Part shown: positions 33,672 through 42,413 of the stretch, piece by piece
How the letters are laid out: each line of letters starts with the position of its first letter
Numbering within the stretch: position 1 is the stretch's first letter
Assembly: GCF_024055795.1 (NCBI RefSeq)
Contig: NZ_JAMXMY010000022.1
Span: 1-64,000 of the forward strand
DNA: 64,000 nt
DNA from: Actinoallomurus purpureus
Lineage (GTDB): Bacteria; Actinomycetota; Actinomycetes; Streptosporangiales; Streptosporangiaceae
Direction of reading: 5' to 3'
The notes under the pieces: model-generated
Seen by the model: only the letters and a program-made list of their open reading frames with translations
What the model was told of the DNA's origin: nothing
Database searches by the model: none
Made by a program: the position numbers and the translations under genes

Positions 33672-34826
33672 ATGACAGTCACGCCTTTCCAGATCTCCGT
33701 ATCCGACGACGTCCTCGACGACCTGCGCACGCGTCTCGCGCGTACTCGCTTCACGACGGCGTCCGACCCCACCTCCTGGGCGGCCGGTACCGATCCCGGT
33801 TACCTTCGCGAGCTCGTCGCGTACTGGGCGAACGAGTTCGACTGGCGGGCCGCCGAGGCGGCGCTGAACGCCTTCCCCCACTACGTCGCCGAGGTCGCCG
33901 GCCGCCGGGTGCATTTCGCGCACATACGCGGTGTGCGCCCGGAAGGTGCGCCCGCGCCGCTGCCGCTGGTCCTGACGCACGGCTGGCCGGGCAGCTTCAT
34001 GGAGATGCTGCCCGTCGCTCAGAGCCTCACCGACCCGGCGAGTCACGGCGGCGACCCCGCCGACGCCTTCGACGTCGTCATCCCCTCGCTGCCCGGTTTC
34101 CTGTTCTCCGAGCTGCCGGACGGTCCCTTCACCCGCCGAGGCGTCGCCGAGATCTGGCACGCGCTGATGACCGAGACCCTCGGCTACCGGCGGTTCGGGG
34201 CCTTCGGCGGGGACATCGGGGGCGGCGTCACCCAGTGGCTCGGCGCGCTCTTCCCCGACCAGGTCGCGGGCGTCCACGTGACATCGGCGGTCGTCACGAC
34301 CGACTTCGCCGACCGGCCTGCGACCGCCGAGGAGCAGGCGTTCCTCGACGGCCTGGACGCGTACGACGAGAAGGACGGCGGGTACAGCGAGATCATGCTG
34401 ACCCGGCCGGACACGATCGCGGCCGCCCTGATGGACTCCCCCGCCGGGCTCGCCGCCTGGATCGTCGACAAGTACCGCGACTGGAGCGACTGCGACGGTG
34501 ACGTGGAGAAGCGCTGGGACAAGGACACTCTGTGCACGGTCGCGACCCTGTACTGGGCGACCGGCACCATCGGGTCGTCCTTCCGGCAGTACTACGACTA
34601 TCCGCGGAACCGGCCGGTCCCCAGGATCACCGTCCCCGGAGCGGTCACCCTGAGCAACGAACCCGCGCTGCGGACCCTGCCCAAGAGCCTCGCCGAACGG
34701 GTCTACGCGGACCTGCGCCACTGGCACCGGCCGGAGCGCGGCGGGCACTTCATGGCGCATGAGGAACCCGAGCAGGTCGTCACCGACCTGCGCGCGTTCT
34801 TCCGCCCGCTGAGGACCGCGCCCTGA
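33672..34826 (+). CDS. Epoxide hydrolase (juvenile hormone/microsomal type)
   Basis: 384 residues. An N-terminal EHN domain (FQISVSDDVLDDLRTRLART, WRAAEAALNAFPHY) precedes an alpha/beta hydrolase core. The HGWPG oxyanion motif is in LTHGWPGSFMEML, the nucleophile is Asp181 in FGGDIGGG, and His359 is in GGHFMAHEEP. It opens epoxides to diols. The ATG at 33672 has GAAGGA upstream; a GTG at 33636 lies inside the preceding hairpin. Followed by a 38-bp palindromic terminator. Confidence 0.9.
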   Translation: MTVTPFQISVSDDVLDDLRTRLARTRFTTASDPTSWAAGTDPGYLRELVAYWANEFDWRAAEAALNAFPHYVAEVAGRRVHFAHIRGVRPEGAPAPLPLVLTHGWPGSFMEMLPVAQSLTDPASHGGDPADAFDVVIPSLPGFLFSELPDGPFTRRGVAEIWHALMTETLGYRRFGAFGGDIGGGVTQWLGALFPDQVAGVHVTSAVVTTDFADRPATAEEQAFLDGLDAYDEKDGGYSEIMLTRPDTIAAALMDSPAGLAAWIVDKYRDWSDCDGDVEKRWDKDTLCTVATLYWATGTIGSSFRQYYDYPRNRPVPRITVPGAVTLSNEPALRTLPKSLAERVYADLRHWHRPERGGHFMAHEEPEQVVTDLRAFFRPLRTAP

Positions 34827-34875
34827 CATCCGGGGCCCTCGCCCACGCTCGCTGACCGCGGGCGGACAGGGCCGC

Positions 34876-34913
34876 ACCTCATCCCCGGCGGCCGCGGCCG
34901 CCGGGGATGAGGT
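34876..34913. terminator. 38-bp perfect palindrome terminator
   Basis: The segment ACCTCATCCCCGGCGGCCG and its exact complement meet without a spacer. It lies between the convergent epoxide hydrolase gene and the ArsR-like gene and is well placed as a bidirectional terminator. Confidence 0.75.
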
Positions 34914-34996
34914 CGCACGCCACGATCCCGGGCCGGGTCGCCGGGTCGAGCGGCGAGGCGGTCCGTTCGCCGTCGGCCCGCGCCCGATCCATCAGC

Positions 34997-35965
34997 TCAT
35001 TCGGCGGCCTGCGCCCCCACCAGGACGTCTCCCGCCGTGGTGCGGTAATAGAGCACGGACCGTCCGGCGCGCCGCCGCAGGACGAGCCGGGCGTCGAGCA
35101 GGACCTTCAGGTGACGGCCGACCGAACCCAGGCCCTGGCCGGTCAGGGCGACCAGTTGGGTGGTGCTCTTGGGCGTGTTCAGGAGCATGAGGACCCTCGC
35201 CCGTGCGGGACCCAGCAGCCCGCCGAGCGCGCCGGGCACCGGGGCGGGATCCGGCTCGGCCAGGACGCCGGAACACGGATAGACCACGGCGTACCGGTCG
35301 TCCTCCCAGCACACCCAGCCCACACGAAAGGTGACCGGAACGAACAGCAGTCTCGCCCCGGACAGGTCACGGGGCGGATAGTCGTACGGGTTGACCTGGA
35401 GCCGGCCCTCCCCCAGCCAGCGCATCCCCGGGCGCATCGCGTCCAGCGCGGCGGCCCATCCGCCCTGGCTCAGCTGCCCGGTCCGCGCGACGACGTCGGC
35501 CTCGATGATCCGCCGGCGGCGGTCCCAATCCGGCCGTACCGCTTCCGTCCACAGCCACTCCAGCAGGTCGGCGAGGCGGCCGGCGAGGTCGCCTCGGCGC
35601 AGCCGGGGTGGGACCGGGCCGCCCAGCCCGACCTCCAGATCCGCGCGGGCCCGATCCGCCGGCGTCTCGCGGATCCGGGCCAGCTCCTCCTGGAAGGTGA
35701 GGTCCGCCGCACCGGACGGCGTGGAGGTGGCGAAGTCGGCGATCCAGCGCGGCCGCAGCGCGGCCCGTACCAGGAGCGCGGTGACGGGATCGCCGGCCAG
35801 TCGCGCACGGTAGGCGGGCAGGTGGGCGTCGAGCCATTCCCGCTCACCGGGGTTGGCGGCCGCTCCCTTCTCCAGGGCGCCCAGGCACGCGCTCGTCTCG
35901 GCCAGGGCCGAGACGACGAACCGGCTCTCCGCCAGCGTGTCGGTGCTGATCCGCCACCAGCCCAT
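34997..35965 (-). CDS. ArsR-like winged-helix regulator with large N-terminal domain
   Basis: 322 residues. The last ~90 residues are an ArsR-type winged helix (STTQLVALTGQGLGSVGRHL then LLDARLVLRRRAGRSVLYYR). No metal-binding Cys cluster is visible in it. The first ~220 residues are a helical/beta domain found in an uncharacterised class of actinobacterial ArsR-like proteins, probably for ligand binding. It is divergent from an MFS exporter, and a 24-bp palindrome overlaps its start, so it probably represses the exporter and itself. Confidence 0.85.
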   Translation of the reverse strand: MGWWRISTDTLAESRFVVSALAETSACLGALEKGAAANPGEREWLDAHLPAYRARLAGDPVTALLVRAALRPRWIADFATSTPSGAADLTFQEELARIRETPADRARADLEVGLGGPVPPRLRRGDLAGRLADLLEWLWTEAVRPDWDRRRRIIEADVVARTGQLSQGGWAAALDAMRPGMRWLGEGRLQVNPYDYPPRDLSGARLLFVPVTFRVGWVCWEDDRYAVVYPCSGVLAEPDPAPVPGALGGLLGPARARVLMLLNTPKSTTQLVALTGQGLGSVGRHLKVLLDARLVLRRRAGRSVLYYRTTAGDVLVGAQAAE

Positions 35966-35987
35966 GTTTCGCCTCCCCGCGAAACAT
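35964..35987. promoter_or_regulatory. 24-bp operator ATGTTTCGC-N6-GCGAAACAT
   Basis: Nine-bp arms (35964-35972 and 35979-35987) match perfectly. The site begins at the regulator's own ATG and lies 38 bases upstream of the divergent MFS gene. The arm length and spacing suit a winged-helix dimer. Confidence 0.72.
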
Positions 35988-36024
35988 TAACGGCTTCGTC
36001 CTCCCGGTCAGAACACTCACGATC

Positions 36025-37296
36025 ATGCCCACCACCTATCGAGACCTCTTCCGCACGCCCGAATTCGGCCCGTTGTTCGCGACCGCGTCGACGCAGATCG
36101 CGGCCTCCACCGTGAGCGGGCTGGCTCTGGGGATGCTCGTCTACACGGCCACCCGCTCACCGCTGCTGGCCGCCCTCAGCATGTTCGGCCCGTCTCTCGC
36201 CCAGGTGGTCGGGGCGACGACGCTGTTGTCGGCCGCCGACCGGCTGCCGCCGCGCGCGGCGATGACGGGTCTGGCGCTCGTCTTCGGCCTGGGCACCGCG
36301 GTGCTGGCCGTCCCCGGCCTGCCTCTGTGGGCGGTGTTCGCGGTGATCATGACGCTCGGGGTGGTCGGCTCCGTCGGCGGCGGCGTACGGTACGGGCTGC
36401 TCAGCGAGATCCTCCCTACTGAGGGCTACCTGCTCGGGCGGTCCGTCCTGAACATGTCCGTCGGCACCATGCAGATCTGCGGCTTCGCGGCGGGGGGCGT
36501 GCTCGTGACGGCCATGTCCCCGCGCGGCACGCTGCTGGCCGGCGCCGCCCTCTACCTCGCCACGGCGGCCGTCGCCCGATGCGGGCTGGCCCGCCGACCG
36601 CCGCGTGCCACCGGCCGTCCGTCGATCGCGGCGACCTGGCGGACCAACGCGCGGCTCTGGTCGGCGCCGCCCCGCCGGTACGTCTATCTCGCCCTCTGGG
36701 TGCCGAACGGCCTCATCGTCGGCTGTGAGTCCCTGTTCGTCCCGTACGCACCCCGGCATGCGGGCCTGCTCTTCGCGTTCGCGGCCGGCGGGATGCTCAT
36801 CGGGGACACGGTGACCGGCCGGTTCGTCCCCGGCCGGTGGAGACGGCGGCTGGACGCCCCGCTGCGCCTGCTGCTGGCCGCGCCGTACCTGGTCTTCGCG
36901 TCGCACCCGGCACTGCCGATCGCCCTGGCCGCCGTCACGCTCGCCTCGATCGGGTACTCGGCGACCCTGCTGCTCCAGGACCGCCTGATGGCCCTGACGC
37001 CGAGGGAGATCCACGGGCAGGCGCTGGGCCTGCACTCCGCCGGCATGCTGACGCTTCAGGGCGTCGGCGCCGCCCTCGCCGGCGTGGTCGCCCAGCGTCT
37101 GTCACCGGCGACGGCGATGGCCGTGATGGCGGCGGCCTCCGTGGCGGTCACCGTCCTCCTGGCCCCCGGCCTCCGGGACGCCCCCGCCGCGGAGCAGGAC
37201 CCGCCCGGAGGGGCGATCGCGGACGGCGACCCTCGCCTGGAGACGGCCGAAACCCGGCGGCAGGAAATGTCAAAGAATTCGTCAATCCCTACATAA
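36025..37296 (+). CDS. MFS transporter
   Basis: 423 residues with 10-12 hydrophobic helices, similar in layout to macrolide-efflux-type actinobacterial MFS proteins (RTPEFGPLFATASTQIAAST start). The last ~45 residues are hydrophilic. Divergent from the ArsR-like regulator, with a 24-bp operator between them, which suggests an inducible exporter of the regulator's ligand. Substrate unknown. Confidence 0.85.
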   Translation: MPTTYRDLFRTPEFGPLFATASTQIAASTVSGLALGMLVYTATRSPLLAALSMFGPSLAQVVGATTLLSAADRLPPRAAMTGLALVFGLGTAVLAVPGLPLWAVFAVIMTLGVVGSVGGGVRYGLLSEILPTEGYLLGRSVLNMSVGTMQICGFAAGGVLVTAMSPRGTLLAGAALYLATAAVARCGLARRPPRATGRPSIAATWRTNARLWSAPPRRYVYLALWVPNGLIVGCESLFVPYAPRHAGLLFAFAAGGMLIGDTVTGRFVPGRWRRRLDAPLRLLLAAPYLVFASHPALPIALAAVTLASIGYSATLLLQDRLMALTPREIHGQALGLHSAGMLTLQGVGAALAGVVAQRLSPATAMAVMAAASVAVTVLLAPGLRDAPAAEQDPPGGAIADGDPRLETAETRRQEMSKNSSIPT

Positions 37297-37427
37297 GCTG
37301 ATTAGGGGTGATTTCCACCGGGGAAGACAATCAGCGCGCCGTCCTGCGCGCCGGCCGGACCGGAATAGCGCACTTCACCAAAAAACCGGCGGCGCGCCGA
37401 TCGCATGATCCCGAGGAGGTCACGTCT

Positions 37428-37694
37428 ATGAAGCTTCCCATGGCACTTACCGTGTCGGGACTGGTCATCGCCGGTGGAGTGGCCCTCGCGGGGCCGCCGG
37501 CGAACGCGTCCACCGGCCAGGAAAAGGTCACCGTAGCACCGCGGAGTTCGGTCTACACCGAGTCCGTCGCCACCGTTACCGACCGCCCTCCGAGGTGCCG
37601 TCATTACGTGCGCGGCCACATGCGGCATTACCGCGGGAAGAACATCTTCGTCCGCGGCTACTGGATGCCGCGCGGCTGCGTCCACCACAGGTGA
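37428..37694 (+). CDS. Small secreted His/Arg-rich protein with two Cys
   Basis: 88 residues. A signal peptide of about 27 residues (MKLPMALTVSGLVIAGGVAL, cleavage near ANA-STG) is preceded by a strong GAGGAGGT. The mature peptide is ~61 residues; its last 33 are very basic (RCRHYVRGHMRHYRGKNIF, then RGYWMPRGCVHHR) with two Cys that could form one disulfide. No family known. The composition could suit metal binding, binding to wall polymers or antimicrobial action. None is shown. Confidence 0.65.
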   Translation: MKLPMALTVSGLVIAGGVALAGPPANASTGQEKVTVAPRSSVYTESVATVTDRPPRCRHYVRGHMRHYRGKNIFVRGYWMPRGCVHHR

Positions 37695-37810
37695 CGCCCG
37701 CGAACCACTGACGACCCGAGATCCAGGGGGAGCCGCGGCTCCCCCTGATCCGCATGGCGGGGTTCGCCCTGGGCATGGTCGACTTCATCCGGATGTCGGA
37801 GGATGGAGCG

Positions 37811-38761
37811 ATGAGCGGCGAAGGCGAGCAGCGGGACGGCGTGGCACTGACCAATCTGGACCAGCCCCTGTTCGAGGGCGCGGGGGCGGCAAAGCGCGAC
37901 CTGGTGGACTATCTCGACGCGGTCGCCGGCCGGATCGTCCCGCACCTGCGGGGCCGGCCGCTGTCGGTGATCCGCGCGCTGCGCGGCCAGGCGCCGTTCA
38001 TGCAGAAGAACCTGCCGCGCTACGCCCCCTCATGGATACCGACCGTGCGGATGTGGGCCGAGGCCTCCCATCGCGAGGTGACGTACGCCCTGTGCGAGGA
38101 CCGCCGGACCCTGCTGTGGTTCGCGAACCAGCGCGCCGTCGAGTACCACCCCGCGCTCCTGAGCGGCGACCAGGTGACCCACCTCGTGCTCGACATCGAT
38201 CCGCCGGACGCCGGAGCGTTCGCCCTCGCCGTCCGCGCGGCCCGGCTGGTCCGCCAGGTACTGGCGGACGCCGGCCTCACCGGGGTCGTCAAGACGAGCG
38301 GCGCCAAGGGCGTCCACGTGTTCGTCCCGGTCGACGGAGGGGTGACGACCGAAGAGGCGGCCGCCGCGACCCGGGCGGTCGCAGCACGCGCCGAACGCCT
38401 GGATCCCGCGCTGGCCACCACGGCGTTCATCCGGGAGGACCGCGGCGGCAGGGTGTTCGTCGACTCGACGCGGGCCGGCGGGGCCACCGTCGTGGCCGCC
38501 TACAGCCCTCGCGTACGGCCCGGCGTGCCCGTCTCGTTCCCCGTCGCGTGGGACGACCTGGACGAGGTGACGCCGGCGGACTTCACGATCCGCACCGCGC
38601 CACGGCTACTCGCCGACGGCGACCCCTGGACCGCGTGGATGCCCGGCCCGCAACGCCTCGACCCCGGCCTGGTCGCCGAGGGCCGTACGATCCCGGTCGC
38701 CCGGGTCCAGGCGATGCACGAGGGCAAGCGCCGCGCTCGCGCCCGCCGCGCCGGCGGATGA
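37811..38761 (+). CDS. LigD-type DNA polymerase/primase domain protein
   Basis: 316 residues. The archaeo-eukaryotic primase fold of LigD polymerase domains: LTNLDQPLFEGAGAAKRDLV at the start, catalytic Asp128 and Asp130 in LVLDIDPPDAG, KTSGAKGVHVFVPVD, and the third Asp in FVDSTRAG. Such stand-alone domains extend or fill ends with ribonucleotides in non-homologous end joining. Neither Ku nor an ATP-dependent ligase is adjacent. I chose the ATG at 37811 with GGATGGAG upstream. Confidence 0.9.
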   Translation: MSGEGEQRDGVALTNLDQPLFEGAGAAKRDLVDYLDAVAGRIVPHLRGRPLSVIRALRGQAPFMQKNLPRYAPSWIPTVRMWAEASHREVTYALCEDRRTLLWFANQRAVEYHPALLSGDQVTHLVLDIDPPDAGAFALAVRAARLVRQVLADAGLTGVVKTSGAKGVHVFVPVDGGVTTEEAAAATRAVAARAERLDPALATTAFIREDRGGRVFVDSTRAGGATVVAAYSPRVRPGVPVSFPVAWDDLDEVTPADFTIRTAPRLLADGDPWTAWMPGPQRLDPGLVAEGRTIPVARVQAMHEGKRRARARRAGG

Positions 38762-38822
38762 CTCCGGGGCGGGCCGCCGGAACGCCGGACGGACGGCCTC
38801 CGGTCACTCCAGACTGCCCCTC

Positions 38823-39518
38823 ATGAGCCATGCCGCTGATCCGTACGGTTCGCCCTCCCCCGGCGACTCGGGTACGCCACGATCCCTCGACCGTGTCCTG
38901 GCGGACGTCGCCGCCGAACGCGCGGCCCAGGACGCGATGTGGGGCGTCCAGGACCTCCCCGACGGCACCGGGGCCGAGCACACCGCCACGGCCGACGCCG
39001 CCAAGCGGGACTGCCAGGAGGCCTGGGCCGGCGCCCGGCTGACCTGGCGGCACATCCTCGCCGAGGAGTTCCACGAGGCGCTCGCCGAGACCGACCCCGC
39101 CGCCCTGCGAACCGAGCTGATCCAGACCGCCGCCGTCGCGGTGAAGTGGGTGCAGGCGCTGGACCGCCGCGAAGGAGACCTGACCCACCGGCCCGCGACC
39201 GGTCCCGGGCGCCGGGAGAAACTCGTACGCGACCGGGTGCCCGACCTCATCCGCGCCGGCGGCGGCACGCCCGAGGTACGGGTCGCCGAGGACGGCGAGT
39301 ACCTCATGCTGCTGCGCGCGAAGCTGTACGAGGAGGTCGGGGAGTTCGCCGAGTCCGGCGACGCCGAGGAACTCGCCGACATCCTCGAGGTGGTCTACGC
39401 CCTCGCCGCCGCGCGCGGCGTCGAGGCCGGTGAACTCGACCGTCTCCGCGCCGCCAAAGCAGCGAACAACGGGAGATTCGAGCGACGCCGGGTCCTCGGC
39501 CGCGCCGAGACTCGGTGA
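38823..39518 (+). CDS. Two-domain MazG-like NTP pyrophosphohydrolase
   Basis: 231 residues. The C-terminal part (about 128-225) is an all-alpha NTP-PPase: KLVRDRVPDLIRAGGGTPEV, then LYEEVGEFAESGDAEELADI, which holds the metal-binding E-x2-E ... E-x2-D set. The N-terminal part (about 20-115) also looks like an NTP-PPase helix bundle (ILAEEFHEALAETDP, LIQTAAVAVKWVQAL). So this appears to be a fusion of two related domains. It should hydrolyse a nucleoside triphosphate to the monophosphate, for house-cleaning. Its TGA starts a convergent terminator hairpin. Confidence 0.8.
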   Translation: MSHAADPYGSPSPGDSGTPRSLDRVLADVAAERAAQDAMWGVQDLPDGTGAEHTATADAAKRDCQEAWAGARLTWRHILAEEFHEALAETDPAALRTELIQTAAVAVKWVQALDRREGDLTHRPATGPGRREKLVRDRVPDLIRAGGGTPEVRVAEDGEYLMLLRAKLYEEVGEFAESGDAEELADILEVVYALAAARGVEAGELDRLRAAKAANNGRFERRRVLGRAETR

Positions 39519-39565
39519 TCATCGAGGATTTCCCGCGCCGGCGCTCCGACCACCCTCGATGATCA
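39516..39565. terminator. Inverted repeat terminator between convergent genes
   Basis: TGATCATCGAGG (39516-39527, starting at the pyrophosphohydrolase stop) is complementary to CCTCGATGATCA (39554-39565), with a 26-base loop. It is followed by the 3' end of the convergent LURP-one gene 90 bases on. Confidence 0.5.
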
Positions 39566-39655
39566 TGAACTGCGTGGCGTGAGGCTAACGAGCTCGGGGG
39601 CCGCGACCTGATGCGGGACGGTCGCTGGGTGGCGTCCGGCTGAGCCGTGGAACCG

Positions 39656-40147
39656 TCAGTCGTCGTCGCGCCGCGTTTCCTCGGCGAGTTCGTCGACCGC
39701 GACGGCGACGGCGAGGACCAGCGGGACGTCGGGGTGGTCGACCTCGATGCCGTACGTGTCGCGGATCCGGAACCACTTCCGTGAGGTCTGGGCGACGACG
39801 CCGTCGTCACCCTCGATCTGGTAGTTCTTCTCGATGAGATCGCCGGTCGCGGTCCACTCCTGGCCGTCGGCGAGCTCCACCAGCATCTTGTGCCGGAGCG
39901 GGCTGAACAGCTTCTTGTGCACCTTGGCGACCGTGTCGCCGTCGCGTTCGACGACCATCGTGTCGCGGATGCTGACCATCTTCTTCCGGATGACGGCGAG
40001 GACCTCTCCCCCGGGCCCCTTGAGCTCGAACGTCTGGCGCAGTCGCAGCGCCTTGCCGTCGACGAGGAAGGCGCGCTGCCCCGTCTCGTCCTCGATCCAG
40101 TAGTCCTCGCCAATGGCGAACATCCGCTCGCGCATCACGAACTTCAC
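39656..40147 (-). CDS. LURP-one / YxjI family protein
   Basis: 163 residues with the Tubby-like LURP-one fold. The pattern MFAIGEDYWIEDETGQRAFL, RQTFELKGPGGEVLAVIRKK and DLIEKNYQIEGDDG is characteristic. The family may bind membrane phospholipid; its bacterial role is unclear. Acidic C-terminus (AEETRRDDD). Stands alone, divergent from the membrane protein gene at 40289. Confidence 0.85.
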   Translation of the reverse strand: MKFVMRERMFAIGEDYWIEDETGQRAFLVDGKALRLRQTFELKGPGGEVLAVIRKKMVSIRDTMVVERDGDTVAKVHKKLFSPLRHKMLVELADGQEWTATGDLIEKNYQIEGDDGVVAQTSRKWFRIRDTYGIEVDHPDVPLVLAVAVAVDELAEETRRDDD

Positions 40148-40288
40148 TGCGCCTCCCTCGGGATTCGTCCTCGCCGCAGGAGCGTCCCCGCCTCATCGTC
40201 GATCACACCCCCGGGCCGAAATCCCACATCATCACGATCGTCGCGAACCGGGTGGCTTTTCGGGCGACTTCGCCGCAGGATGGGGGCC

Positions 40289-42328
40289 GTGTCCCTTGAT
40301 CACTTGACCGAGGCCGAGCAGCTCGTGTGGCAGGTGTTCCGCTCCGGGAAGTGGGCCGATCTGCGGGCCGGCGAACCCGGCGCGGACGACCTGGCAGGCG
40401 GAGCGTCGTGGGGTCCGGAGCGCACGGTCGACGCCGAGGTGATCCGGGCGCTGCTGCTCGGCGCCGCCGGTGAGGAGGCGGGGCACCATCCGGCGGTACG
40501 GCTGCGCGGGGCGCGGGTGACCGGGCGGCTCGACCTGATGGGGACGGCGGTCGCGTACGCGCTGGTGTGCGAGGGATGCCACTTCGACGAGCCGCTGCGG
40601 TTCGTGGAGGCGAGCACGAAGACGGTGCGCATCGTCGGCAGCCGGATCCCGGCCTTCAACGGCGCCCGGATGCGCCTCGACGGGATCCTCAACCTGTACG
40701 AGAGCCGGATCGACCACGGCCTGCGTCTCGACCGGGCGAAGGTCACCGGGGAGGTGCACCTGCGCGGTGCGGTCGTGGGCGCCGGCGCCGACGGTGTGGC
40801 GGTCGCGGCCGACGGCATGGCGGTGGACGGCAACGTCGAGTGCGACGACGGCTTCACCGCCGACGGCGCCGTACGGTTGCGCGGGGCCCGCCTCACCGGC
40901 TCGATGGCACTGCGCGGCGCCCGCCTGAACCACCCGGGGGGCCAGGCGTTCGACGCGAGCAACCTGACCGTCGACGGCGGGTTCTCCGCGCGGAACGTGT
41001 CGGCGACCGGCGAGTTCGGATTGCGGGACGCGCGGATCGCCGGATGGGTCAACATGGCCGGGGCCCGGCTGCGTAACCCCGGCGCGGTGGCGTTCACCGC
41101 GGGCGGCCTGACCGTCGGCGGCGGCATGTGGTGCCACCACGGGTTCACGGTCGAGGGCGAGATGCGGCTCGTCGGCGCCCGTCTCGACGGCAATCTGACC
41201 CTCGCGGGCGCTCGGCTGGACAACCCCGGCGGTACGGCCCTGAACCTGGACCGGGCCACGTTGGCCGACCTGGACGCCGCCGGGCTCACCGTGACCGGGC
41301 GGACGACCCTGGTGGCGGCCGAGATCGCCAACGGGGTCAACGCCGAGGGTGCCCGCCTGGACGACGGCACCGGCGGCATCGCGCTGGTCGCCGACGGGCT
41401 GTCGACCGGCATGCTGAACATGGACGACCTGCGGGCGCGGGGCATGCTGATGATCCGCACGGCGCGGATCGGCGGCCGGATGTCGCTCGTACGGGCCCGG
41501 CTGAGCGGGTCCCCGACCGCGTTGCGGCTGTCCCGCACCGAGATCGGCGCGGACCTGTTCTGCGGCGACATGACGGCGGAGGGCAGGGTCAAACTGACCG
41601 GCGCGCGCATCGGCCGCCAGCTCGCCCTGGACCGGGTACACCTGACCCATCCGCGCGGGGTGGCCCTCGACGCCCGCACCCTGACCGCCGGCCAGCTGAC
41701 ACTGAGCGGGCCGGTGGAGGGCGCCGTCGAGCTGCAGCACTCCCGCATCGGAGTGCTGCACGACGATCCCGGCAACTGGCCGGCGGCGCTGTATCTCGAC
41801 GGGCTGACCTACGAGGCGCTGGAACCGCCCCTTTCCGCCGCGCAACGGCTGACCTGGCTGTCGCGCGACCCCGACGGCTGCCCACCGCAGCCGTACGAGC
41901 AGCTCGCCGCCCACTACTCCCGCATCGGCCAGCCGGCCGAGGCGCGCCGGGTGCTCTACGCCCGCGAGCTGCACCAGCGCCGCACCATGACCCGCGTCGG
42001 CCGGGTGTGGGGCTTCCTGCAGGACGCCACGGTCGGGTACGGCTACCGGTCCCGGCGTGCCGTGGCCTGGCTGGCGCTGCTGCTGGTCGTGGGCAGCGTC
42101 ATCTACGGGCTCGCCCCGCCGCCGCCGCTGAAGGCCGGCGAGGCCCCGCACTTCAACCCCGTCATGTACACGCTCGACCTGCTACTGCCCATCGTCGACC
42201 TGGGGCAGCAGAGCGCCTTCAACCCGGCGGGCGCCGAGCAGTGGTTCTCCTATCTCCTCGTCGCCGCCGGCTGGGTGCTGGCGACCACCATCGCCGCCGG
42301 TATCGCCCGCGTCATCACCCGCCGCTGA
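40289..42328 (+). CDS. Beta-helical (bactofilin/pentapeptide-like) membrane protein
   Basis: 679 residues. Residues ~60-500 form a long run of ~20-residue units of the type V-x-L-R-G-A-R-x-x-G-x-L-x-L, with recurrent GARLxG, GARLNHPGG and GARLDNPGG, pointing to a right-handed beta-helix like bactofilins. A helical segment (SAAQRLTWLSRDPDG, QLAAHYSRIGQPAEARRVLY) leads to two C-terminal membrane helices (VAWLALLLVVGSVIYGLA; YLLVAAGWVLATTIAAGIA). Similar actinobacterial proteins are labelled membrane-associated oxidoreductases without evidence. GTG 40289 has GGATGGGGG upstream; ATG 40280 is an alternative. Confidence 0.8.
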   Translation: MSLDHLTEAEQLVWQVFRSGKWADLRAGEPGADDLAGGASWGPERTVDAEVIRALLLGAAGEEAGHHPAVRLRGARVTGRLDLMGTAVAYALVCEGCHFDEPLRFVEASTKTVRIVGSRIPAFNGARMRLDGILNLYESRIDHGLRLDRAKVTGEVHLRGAVVGAGADGVAVAADGMAVDGNVECDDGFTADGAVRLRGARLTGSMALRGARLNHPGGQAFDASNLTVDGGFSARNVSATGEFGLRDARIAGWVNMAGARLRNPGAVAFTAGGLTVGGGMWCHHGFTVEGEMRLVGARLDGNLTLAGARLDNPGGTALNLDRATLADLDAAGLTVTGRTTLVAAEIANGVNAEGARLDDGTGGIALVADGLSTGMLNMDDLRARGMLMIRTARIGGRMSLVRARLSGSPTALRLSRTEIGADLFCGDMTAEGRVKLTGARIGRQLALDRVHLTHPRGVALDARTLTAGQLTLSGPVEGAVELQHSRIGVLHDDPGNWPAALYLDGLTYEALEPPLSAAQRLTWLSRDPDGCPPQPYEQLAAHYSRIGQPAEARRVLYARELHQRRTMTRVGRVWGFLQDATVGYGYRSRRAVAWLALLLVVGSVIYGLAPPPPLKAGEAPHFNPVMYTLDLLLPIVDLGQQSAFNPAGAEQWFSYLLVAAGWVLATTIAAGIARVITRR

Positions 42329-42413
42329 CGGACTCGGCGGAACATACGGGCGATATCCCTCGGGCGTGCCCGGTTCGGATGTCCTGCCGGGCGTTCTGGG
42401 CGACAATCGGGGA

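Noticed and set aside
40232-42151. A 639-codon minus-strand frame under the beta-helical protein gene
   Set aside because: The plus strand has the regular GARL repeats and membrane helices; the minus product is compositional noise.
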